Made by a program: the position numbers and the translations under genes
Shown here: one piece after another, positions 27,579 through 36,000 of the stretch
Layout: each line of letters opens with the position of its first letter
How positions within the stretch are numbered: position 1 is the stretch's first letter
Assembly: GCA_018696395.1 (NCBI GenBank)
Contig: JABHQR010000001.1
Coordinates: 28,247 to 92,246 of the forward strand
Source of the DNA: an archaeon
Lineage (GTDB): Archaea > Nanobdellota > Nanobdellia > Woesearchaeales > GW2011-AR9
DNA: 64,000 nt
Direction of reading: 5' to 3'
Notes under the pieces: model-generated
The model's input: the letters and a program-made list of their open reading frames with translations, nothing else
Told to the model about the DNA's origin: nothing
Database searches by the model: none

Positions 27579-27697
27579 TACAATTTTAACCCAAATTAAG
27601 ATTATATAAGTATTATTGTTAAAGAACAGTTGTGATAATTCTTACAGATATAAAAACACAAAACACTTTTAAACAAAACTAATTCTACGAATCTAAA

Positions 27698-28480
27698 ATG
27701 AGTCAAGGGAAATATTTAGATGACATATTAGAATTTATTTCAATGGATTATGATAATGAAATGTTATCAGTACATCCAAGAGATAAACTTAATGGGATTC
27801 TGGAAAATTATAATGATCCAAAAACTTTAATGGTGATTGATATTGATGGTACAATTAAAAGGTCACCAACAATGTCAATTGTAAAAAAGACTGTGTTTAA
27901 ACCTCAAAGATATTACAAGAATCTTGAATGGTTAGGAAATATGTTGTTAACTTTACCAATTGCAGGATGGCAAAGGTGGTCCTTAGAAAAAATTGAAACA
28001 TTTTCTTTAGAATATGCTGAAACTAATGTGATAGAAACTTTGAGAAACAATTATCCTAACGTAAATTTAAACAAAATTGCTGAAACTGAATCCCCACAAC
28101 TATTTCCAGGAGTAAAAGATGTTTTAACTTATTTTTCTCAACCAAAAAAATTGTTAGTTTCAAGAACTTTTGAAGAGTTAGTAAAAGCTACTGAAAAAGA
28201 GCTTAACAATGGTGTCCAATTAATTCATAATTCATACCACAGAATAGATGATAAAGTAAAATTAGTATTAGACCAAGCCGAACAACAACGTTGTGAAAAA
28301 ATCTTTATTTTTGGAGATTTACAAAACGATATTGATCCAGCCACTGAAGCTAGAAAGTTAGGTTATGATGTATTTATGGCCAGAGTTTGTAAACAAATGC
28401 TTAGAAAACATTACCACTCAGATGTTGATTTGTATATGCAAAGGAATTGGACAGGTTTAAGAGATATGTTAATAAGCTAA
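27698..28480 (+). CDS. HAD-superfamily hydrolase
   Basis: 260 residues. HAD motif I is DIDGT (residues 48-52, nucleophile Asp48), motif II is the VSRTFEE strand near 151, a conserved Lys follows in the helical region, and motif IV is FGDLQNDIDPATEARKLGY near 206. The cap insert of about 80 residues between motifs I and II includes a Trp-rich helix. A phosphatase acting on a small phosphorylated metabolite is expected; substrate unknown. A promoter-like stretch precedes the ATG at 27698. It sits between the divergent Lon-like gene and the eL15 gene, about 140 bp before the latter. Confidence 0.78.
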   Translation: MSQGKYLDDILEFISMDYDNEMLSVHPRDKLNGILENYNDPKTLMVIDIDGTIKRSPTMSIVKKTVFKPQRYYKNLEWLGNMLLTLPIAGWQRWSLEKIETFSLEYAETNVIETLRNNYPNVNLNKIAETESPQLFPGVKDVLTYFSQPKKLLVSRTFEELVKATEKELNNGVQLIHNSYHRIDDKVKLVLDQAEQQRCEKIFIFGDLQNDIDPATEARKLGYDVFMARVCKQMLRKHYHSDVDLYMQRNWTGLRDMLIS

Positions 28481-28580
28481 AAATATAAGTAACATTTATA
28501 AAAATCACACTAAATTTAAGTAAAGTATAGGAGATGTGGGTATTGGCTTACCTGAATCCTGAAAGATATAAATAAAAAAG

Positions 28581-28619
28581 ATAGATCAGTGCTGTGTAAG
28601 CACATTAATGGAGGCCTAA
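28581..28619 (+). promoter_or_regulatory. Leader of the eL15 mRNA with a small hairpin and strong ribosome site
   Basis: GTGCT-GTGTA-AGCAC forms a 5-bp hairpin about 20 nt before GGAGG (28611-28615), which precedes the ATG at 28621. The stem could modulate ribosome access, as ribosomal protein leaders often do; no specific binding motif is recognised. Confidence 0.35.
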
Positions 28620-28620
28620 A

Positions 28621-29196
28621 ATGGGATTATACCAACAAGTAAGAAATATTTGGAAAAAACCAAAAGTAAACATGCCTGAATTATGGCGTGAAAGATTAAT
28701 TGAATGGAGAAAAGAACCTTCAACAATTAGAATTCTAAGACCAACAAGAATTGATAGAGCAAGAAGTCTAGGTTACAAAGCTAAACAAGGTTATACAGTA
28801 ATTAGACAAAGAGTTCTTCGTGGTGGTCATACTAGACCTATGATTAAAAAAGGTCGAAGATCAAGAAATTATGGTACCAAACTTAACTTAAGGAAAAGTT
28901 ACCAAGTTATCGCTGAAGAAAGAGCAGCAAAAAAGTTTACTAACATGAGTGTATTAAACTCATACTGGGTATGTCAAGATGGTAAATATTATTGGTATGA
29001 AATAATTTTTGTTGATCCTGCACATCCAGTTATCAAAAGTGATGATAAAATTAACTGGATCTGTGACAAGAAACATTTATCTAGAGTTTCAAAAGGTAAA
29101 ACTTCTGCAGGTAAAAAATCTCGAGGGATGAGGAGCAAAGGTAAAGGTTCCGAAAAAGCAAGACCTGGTAGAAGAGCTAACCTAAGAAGGCATTAG
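28621..29196 (+). CDS. rpl15e: Large-subunit ribosomal protein eL15
   Basis: 191 residues, typical length for archaeal eL15. Recognisable pieces are WKKPKVNMPELWRERL near the start, RIDRARSLGYKAKQGY (about 43-58), the RRSRNYGTKLNL segment, and FVDPAHPVIKSD near 135-147. The C-terminal 35 residues form the Lys/Arg/Gly-rich tail that threads into 23S rRNA. The gene is archaeal/eukaryotic in kind and is good evidence for the domain of the host. GGAGG lies 5 nt before the ATG. It is followed directly by an oligo-T terminator. Codon use and the strong ribosome site fit high expression. Confidence 0.97.
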   Translation: MGLYQQVRNIWKKPKVNMPELWRERLIEWRKEPSTIRILRPTRIDRARSLGYKAKQGYTVIRQRVLRGGHTRPMIKKGRRSRNYGTKLNLRKSYQVIAEERAAKKFTNMSVLNSYWVCQDGKYYWYEIIFVDPAHPVIKSDDKINWICDKKHLSRVSKGKTSAGKKSRGMRSKGKGSEKARPGRRANLRRH

Positions 29197-29225
29197 TTTT
29201 TCTTATTTTTTTATTTTATTTTAAA
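29197..29225 (+). terminator. Oligo-T terminator after eL15
   Basis: T-tracts of four to seven residues start at the stop codon and run for nearly 30 bp, the standard archaeal termination signal. Confidence 0.55.
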
Positions 29226-29262
29226 TTATTCTAGAGAGTGATTGATAAGTTTAAATTTAACA

Positions 29263-30321
29263 ATGAAATCAGAAGATTATCAAAAACTATTTGAAGTACA
29301 AGGATTAAGATTTTTAGTTAATGATATCTGGATGACCCATTACAAACATCTTGAAGCGTTAACAATTGTGGTTGATGACGTATTTCATAGTTATTTACCA
29401 AAAGAGATGGTTAAAGTAACTTTAGTAAAAGGATTAGATTTACTAAGTGATAATGATAAATTTGAAGAGTATAAAAAAGAATTTCTTAAATTTGAAGAAG
29501 AACTTAGAAGTTATGCAAAAGAATTAATTGACAAAAAAGAAGTTTCATTTAATAAATTAGAAAAATTTCTTGATTTAATTTCTAAATTCTTTAATTATTA
29601 CTCAAAAACAGAATTTTTTTATACTGACAAAGCTTACTTAGAACTTTCAAACAAGAAAAATTTACTAATCCATGGCGAATTAAAAAATCAAGGTAGGGCA
29701 TTACTTAATGATATATTTTTTGGAAAAAAAGGATATCTAAACATAATGTTAAAGACCTTAGAAGAAAAATTTAATATTAATTCTGATGATCTCCAATGGT
29801 ACAATAAGAAAGAAATTTTAGACTTGTTTCTTGAGAAAAAAAATTCTGAGGAAGTGATTAATAAAAGAAAAGAAGGATTTATTTTATTAGGTCAAGACAA
29901 TAAACTTAAAGTTATAATTGGTAAAGAGGTATTTGATGTTAGTACAAAATTTATAATTAAAGAACATGATAAAAAAGAGGTAAAAGGAATCATTGCAAAT
30001 AAAGGTGAAATAGTTACAGGTAAAGCTTTAGTCATTGAAGCAAGCTATGATCTTTATGATAAACTTCCAGAAATTATAAACAATATGGAAAAAGGAGAAA
30101 TTCTTATAGCTGAAACTACATCACCAGAACTATTTCTTGCATGCCAAAAAGCTTCTGCAATTGTAACTAACCAAGGTGGATTGTTATCACATCCAGCAAT
30201 TATAAGTAGAGAATTTAATATTCCTTGTATTGTTGGAACTGGTAATGTAACCAAAATTATCAAAACAGGCGATTTAGTAGAAGTAGATACAAATGAAGGG
30301 ATTGTTAGAAAATTAGATTAA
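29263..30321 (+). CDS. Protein with C-terminal PEP-utilising mobile (swivelling) domain
   Basis: 352 residues from the ATG at 29263; a TTG at 29242 is a less likely start. The N-terminal 235 residues are helical, charged and unrecognised. The C-terminal 90 residues are the phosphohistidine swivelling domain of PEP synthase and pyruvate phosphate dikinase: ASAIVTNQGGLLSHPAI carries the phosphorylatable His in SHPAI, followed by IPCIVGTG and LVEVDTNEGIV. No PEP-binding barrel or ATP-grasp domain is attached, so it may accept or relay phosphate from a partner protein. Similar stand-alone proteins occur in DPANN genomes with unknown function. Confidence 0.75.
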   Translation: MKSEDYQKLFEVQGLRFLVNDIWMTHYKHLEALTIVVDDVFHSYLPKEMVKVTLVKGLDLLSDNDKFEEYKKEFLKFEEELRSYAKELIDKKEVSFNKLEKFLDLISKFFNYYSKTEFFYTDKAYLELSNKKNLLIHGELKNQGRALLNDIFFGKKGYLNIMLKTLEEKFNINSDDLQWYNKKEILDLFLEKKNSEEVINKRKEGFILLGQDNKLKVIIGKEVFDVSTKFIIKEHDKKEVKGIIANKGEIVTGKALVIEASYDLYDKLPEIINNMEKGEILIAETTSPELFLACQKASAIVTNQGGLLSHPAIISREFNIPCIVGTGNVTKIIKTGDLVEVDTNEGIVRKLD

Positions 30322-30346
30322 AATAAAAAAATAAGAAAATAAAAAA

Positions 30347-31570
30347 TTACTGATATCTTCTATCTCTTTGTCTTCGGTGTCCGCCTCTACGTTGTTGAGG
30401 TCTTCTTGGACCGCCTCTACCAAAATTGTCACGATTACCTTCATGCCTTCTAGCAACAACCCTTTCAAATTCAGGTAAAGGTTCTTCAACAATATCTAAA
30501 CTTTTATCACGAAGAACGTTATTGAAATTGTCATGATCACGCATACTTAACAAACTTATCGCTTTACCTTCTTTTCCTGCCCGAGCAGTTCTACCAATCC
30601 GATGAATGTACTGTTTACTATCGGTAGGAAGATCATAATTGTATACATGACTTACATCATCAATATGTAATCCTCTTGCTGCAACATCAGTACAAACTAA
30701 AACGTAAGATTTCCCAGAATTAAAAATTTCTAAAGTTCTTGACCTTTTTGCTTGTGTTAAACCACCATGGATAGGAATTGCATTAATACCATTTTTTCCA
30801 AGATTGTTTGCAACAAAATCGGTTTCACGTTGAGTGTTACAAAATACCATTACTAAACTAGAAGTTTCTTTCTTAAGTAAATGCACTAACAAAGAAAATT
30901 TCATGTTGTTTGGAACTTGATAAAAATTTTGTATCAACTTACTTTTATCAACATAAGCTTCCACTGAAATGTTGATTGGATTCTTCATATGTTTCTTAGC
31001 TAACTTTTCTAAATCATAAGGAATTGTTGCAGAAAAAAGTAATGTTTGTCTTACATCAGCACACTGACTTAAAATCCTGTTCACATCATCAATGAAACCC
31101 ATATCTAACATTCTATCAGCTTCATCTAATACCGCAACTTTAACTTTACTTAAATCTAAAGTACCTCTTGATAAATGATCTAAAACTCTTCCGGGAGTAC
31201 CTACCACAACATCTGTCTTTCTTAAAAGGTCCATTTGAGGACTGATTGAAACTCCACCATAAATAGCAGTAATCATCAATTGTTTATATTTAGAAAAATG
31301 TTTCATTGCATCTTTAACTTGTTCTGCAAGTTCACGAGTAGGAGTTAAAACAATTGCTTGTATGCCCCTACCTTTCCTACTATTTTGAATTATACCAGCC
31401 GAAAATGCTAATGTTTTACCAGAACCAGTTGCAGAACCTGCAATGATATCTTTTCCTTCAAGTATTAATGGAATTGACTTCTCTTGAACTTCAGTAGGAG
31501 TATCAAAAGTTTCTTCTTTTATTCTTTCTAATAATGGGCCTTCTATCCCTAATTTTTCAAATTTGTTCAT
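30347..31570 (-). CDS. DEAD-box RNA helicase
   Basis: About 407 residues from the ATG at 31570, which has GAGGT 9 nt upstream; an in-frame ATG at 31606 lacks one. The helicase motifs appear in order: Q-motif region, Walker A GSATGSGKT, PTRELAEQ, DEAD, SAT, then in domain 2 the HRIGRTARAG motif. The C-terminal 35 residues are RGG-like (Arg/Gly/Gln-rich) and would bind RNA. It unwinds short RNA duplexes with ATP, in ribosome assembly or mRNA handling. A second DEAD-box gene lies at 48239, so the cell has at least two. Domain order and length are typical. Confidence 0.93.
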   Translation of the reverse strand: MNKFEKLGIEGPLLERIKEETFDTPTEVQEKSIPLILEGKDIIAGSATGSGKTLAFSAGIIQNSRKGRGIQAIVLTPTRELAEQVKDAMKHFSKYKQLMITAIYGGVSISPQMDLLRKTDVVVGTPGRVLDHLSRGTLDLSKVKVAVLDEADRMLDMGFIDDVNRILSQCADVRQTLLFSATIPYDLEKLAKKHMKNPINISVEAYVDKSKLIQNFYQVPNNMKFSLLVHLLKKETSSLVMVFCNTQRETDFVANNLGKNGINAIPIHGGLTQAKRSRTLEIFNSGKSYVLVCTDVAARGLHIDDVSHVYNYDLPTDSKQYIHRIGRTARAGKEGKAISLLSMRDHDNFNNVLRDKSLDIVEEPLPEFERVVARRHEGNRDNFGRGGPRRPQQRRGGHRRQRDRRYQ

Positions 31571-31937
31571 TTTATATTTACCTCGTATATGTTCGAAGTT
31601 AGTCATATTATAATGTAATTAGCATTATGTAATTATCATAAATAAATATTATTTTTCAATATTATTTCATCAGTATAACTAACTTAGTTCTATCTGTTAT
31701 ATTGTATTTTATGTCAGAAAAAGTAAATGGCCTTAATCGCTTCCGGCTAAGCACTCTTTCTCCCAGGCCAAATTGTATATTTAATTTGTTCCTTTCAATA
31801 TATAGTTTATTGTATAATTGATACTGGTTTATAAAGTTATTTGTTATTAATTGATAATGCAACAATAATGACTTTATTTACGTATATATCTCAATACTCA
31901 GAAAAGTATTTATAACAACCTAGATACTATTATTAAA
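31571..31937. other. Gene-free interval with a small GC-rich stem-loop
   Basis: Mostly AT-rich. On the minus strand, about 31774-31734 starts GGCCTGGGAG and ends TTAAGGCC; GGCCT/AGGCC and an internal GCTT/AAGC stem can pair. A 67-codon minus-strand frame runs across it but looks fortuitous. The right edge holds the promoter of the phospholipase D-like gene (TATTTATAA near 31906-31914, about 25-30 bp before its ATG). Confidence 0.4.
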
Positions 31938-33035
31938 ATGAAAATAGGCATATTTTTAACATTAATTTTAAGCACAGTATTACTAACTGTTATACTTTCT
32001 TCCTGTTCTGTTGAAGATTTTAATACAATTGTTGGAGCAATAGAATTTGAAGAAATTGAAATTGAACAAAATCAGATAAATAGTATAGTAAAAGATAATG
32101 GAGACATATCGGCATATTTTTGCCCAGATGATAATTGTGAAAATGCAGTGTTAGAATTTCTTGATTCTGCAGAAAAATCAATACATTGTGCATTATATGA
32201 ATTAGATTATGAATCAATCAATGAAAAAATCATGGAATTAGATGAACAAGGGTTGGATGTTAAAATTATTGTTGATAACAATTATATTGATGATTTTTAT
32301 GAATTTACTGAAGAGACTAATTTAAGTTATGTTAAAACTGATGGTTGGGGGCAGATGCATAATAAATTTTGTATTATTGATAATGAAAGAATCTTTACTG
32401 GTTCAATGAATCCATCTACAAATGGAATTACTAAAAACAATAATAATCTGTTAATTATTAATTCAGAGATGTTATCTGCAAATTATGAAAATGAATTTGA
32501 AGAGATGTGGGATGGAACTTTCAAAAAAGGTGACCCCACACTTAACGAACAGATCATACTTAATCAAGATACAGATAATGAGATATTAGTAGTAAATTAT
32601 TTCTGCCCAGAAGACAATTGTGCGGAACATATTAAAGAGATAATTTCACAAGCACAAAAAAGCATCCATTTCATGACTTTCTCATTCACCCATGATGAGA
32701 TCTCAAATTCAATCTTATTAAAAACATTGGAGGGGGTTGAAGTTAAAGGGATATTTGAATCTAGGCAGGTGTCAAGTTATTCTGAATACCAAGTTATGGA
32801 ATACCAAACTAATGTTACAGTTTACAAAGATGCTAACTCTAATAACATGCATCACAAAGTGTTTATCATTGATGAAAGTATTGTAATTACTGGTTCAATG
32901 AATCCTAGTGCAAATGGTGATGAAAGTAATGATGAAAATGTTTTGATAATGCATAATGAAGAAATTGCTCAATGGTATGAAGAAGAATTTGAAAAATTGT
33001 TTACATTAGCTAAAGAGAATAGTGATTATGAGTAA
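31938..33035 (+). CDS. Phospholipase D-like lipoprotein with two PLD domains
   Basis: 365 residues. A signal sequence ends in a lipobox with Cys23 (LSSC), so the protein is probably lipid-anchored outside. Two PLDc domains follow, with MHNKFCIIDNERIFTGSMNPS-type and MHHKVFIIDESIVITGSMNPS-type HxK(x4)D motifs near residues 140 and 310; both have intact His and Lys. The family hydrolyses phosphodiesters in lipids or nucleic acids through a His-phosphate intermediate. An extracytoplasmic nuclease or lipase for scavenging is a fair inference. A TATA box 25-30 bp before the ATG suggests a leaderless transcript. Confidence 0.88.
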   Translation: MKIGIFLTLILSTVLLTVILSSCSVEDFNTIVGAIEFEEIEIEQNQINSIVKDNGDISAYFCPDDNCENAVLEFLDSAEKSIHCALYELDYESINEKIMELDEQGLDVKIIVDNNYIDDFYEFTEETNLSYVKTDGWGQMHNKFCIIDNERIFTGSMNPSTNGITKNNNNLLIINSEMLSANYENEFEEMWDGTFKKGDPTLNEQIILNQDTDNEILVVNYFCPEDNCAEHIKEIISQAQKSIHFMTFSFTHDEISNSILLKTLEGVEVKGIFESRQVSSYSEYQVMEYQTNVTVYKDANSNNMHHKVFIIDESIVITGSMNPSANGDESNDENVLIMHNEEIAQWYEEEFEKLFTLAKENSDYE

Positions 33036-33083
33036 TGAATAATAAAACTGAAAAGAGTTAATTAAAAGAACAGAGATCATTAC

Positions 33084-36000
33084 TTAATTATTTTTTCTAA
33101 ACCACACAAACCCACTAATCACCAATGTTAACAATAAGAAGGTAGTAATATCATTAAACTCAGGAACACACGAATTAGAAATCCAAAGTGAAGATTGTTC
33201 ATTGAGTTGATCATAAGAATCAGAGTCACAAATAACGCTCCAAGCATGACTATTAGTCCCTTCAAAATCAGAATTAGAATAATAATACAATTGAGTTAAA
33301 CTATTAAAACTCATTGAAACATTAGTAATTGAAATACTTGTAATTGTAATTTTACAATTACCAGAATCAGCAGACGGAGTAATAGCTTCCCCAGTTAAGT
33401 TTGTGTAATTAACATAAAATAAAATATTACTACAAGTTTGTTGAGAACCAGAAGTAAGATCTAAATCTAAATTTGCATTAATTGTAACTTCTGGGCCTGA
33501 TAATAAGGTAGTATTAACAGATACATTTGCTTCGTCAGCAGCATAAAACTTAAAAGTATGATTACCTTCACCCAATTCATTACCTAAAAAATCATAATGA
33601 TATAATTTCCCATCAATAACATTACTATCACCAGCATCAGTTTCGCTCATACTATAGTTAGAGGCACCATCAAATTCTAATATCACATAACTTGCAACAT
33701 CATTCTCAGCATCAATATAAGTCACATTAAATCTATATAATGAATCATAACTTCCACTAGCCGGATTAACTGCAGGATTAGTTAAGTTAGGGGCATTACC
33801 TTCACCACCACCAGTACCTTGAATATTAGTAACTAAATAATAATCTTCACCATCAACTGTTGTTTCTGTTACTGTCATCCCACTTCCAGTTTGATTAACA
33901 CCAATAGTAACTTTATTGTCACAAGTGGGTGTTGTTGCTTCCAAAGAAGATGCTCCTGGACAGACATAAACCTGACCAGAATTAGAAACTCTTGGAATGT
34001 ATAATGATTTACTTACAACATTATCAACAGAAGATAATCCATGAATAAAAGCTTTTTTCTGAGATAAGTCTAAATCAGATGACACAGCACTTAAGTTTAT
34101 GTCTGAAGTATAATTAAAACTAATCTTTGCAATAAGATTCCCGGAAGTCCCAAACAAACCTTTACCAAAAGTAATATTTTGAACATTAAGTTCTCTCTTT
34201 TCCTCACTATTAATTCCAAAATTTGAAGTCCTCATGATTTTTCTTAAAGAAGGTAAAGATTCTATTATGTAACCAGCTGTAAGAAGCGAACTTTCAGAAA
34301 AATCATAATTTTTAATGTATGATAAACAAGAGGTACTATTAGAACTGTAATAATAACCAGTAGCATTATTTATGAAAGAGTCTCCACCTTCAATTAAAGT
34401 CCCATTAGTATAGTTAGAGTTAAGTGTTAAATTAAGATAAATTAATTGTGATGTGCTAGCACTAACAGTAATATTGGTCCAGTTTATTATTCTGCTAGTA
34501 ATATCAAAAGAATCATATTCTAAATTAGTATTATTAAATATTAAACCATCATCAAAAGTATTAGAGATAAAAAGATTATGAGCATCAGCACCACCATTGT
34601 TAGTTATGTTTAACAGATATTGAACAATTTGTAATAACCCACTATTATTACCAGATAAAATTGTGTTTGTAACAGTTATACTTGGTTCACTAGCAGTAGC
34701 AACTAAATTTTTGTTAATTAAAAAAGTCACATCTGTTGAACTGTTTTCATAATGGAAAGTTGCATTATTAGATATACTTCCACTACCATTAACACAAGTG
34801 TTTATGGTTAAACCATAATTTTGTCTTTCAGTTAAATCACCATAATCAAAAATTAATTTATTTCCAATTGTCGAATAATTAATTGAACCACCTGTAGAAG
34901 AATAATTAACAAAGGAGAGAATACTTGATAAAGTATCATTAACAATAAAATTGTTTGCTGGTGATTGAGTAAAATCTGAATTAATAGTATAAATTAATGA
35001 GTCACCATAAGATAAAACACTATTACTTTGAGAGAGAGTAAATGTTGGATCATTTATTGTAACAACTTCATTATCACTTGAAGAGTAAGTTCTAATTGTC
35101 CCATTATATCCCCCAGATAAGGAGGAATTATAACTAGAATAATTAATCTCAACTTGATTAAACAATGTATCATTTGCTAAAACATACTCACCTGAATTAT
35201 ATGTTTCGTTCACCTTAGCAACAACAATACTACTCCAGATATCATTATGACTTAAGTAAGGAATTAACCAAACTATTGATTGATTGTTTTGACTTAAAAT
35301 GGATTGAGTAGAACTAATATAACTAATCCCATCAGGAAATGTATCATTAATTAAAAGATTATATCCTGCAGAGGTCCCATTATTAGTAAATGAAATATTG
35401 TATGAAAAAGTTTTATTGATAGATACTATTGAAACATTAGCAACTTTTTGAATGTTATCCGAGGGTTCAGTGATAGTAGTATTAGCACCATTAGTTAAAC
35501 TAAAACTTGAAGAAGAAGAGTTTTGGTAAGTTAATTCAACTTGTGACGATAAAATATTCCCAGCAGTGTTAGATACAGTATTATTGATATACCCTGTAAT
35601 TGTTAATAAAATAGTTTCCCTGTTAGAGATATCACCAAAATTAAACAACAATTGTTGATCATTTTGGATGAAAGAATAATTGTTTAAACTATTATTTGTT
35701 TGAGTCACATAAACCAAACCTGATGGTAAAGTATAATTTATCAGTACCGAATCAGCATACGATTTATTAAAATTAGTATAAAGATGATAAGTTAATAATT
35801 CCCCAATAGTTGCAATATTCTTGTCAACATTTAATTCTAAGGTTGGAATAATAACAGTATTACTTTGAGAGGCATTGTTTTGATAGATTCTAATATCTCC
35901 ACCATAACTTGAAGCTATTGATTTATTATAACTAGAATAATTTATATTAACTTGATTTAAAAAGTAATCATTTGCTGAAATAAATTCGCCAGACTCATAT

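Noticed and set aside
31662..31865. 67-codon minus-strand frame
   Set aside because: Mixed composition, no ribosome site, no motif, and crosses a GC-rich stem-loop that is better explained as RNA structure.
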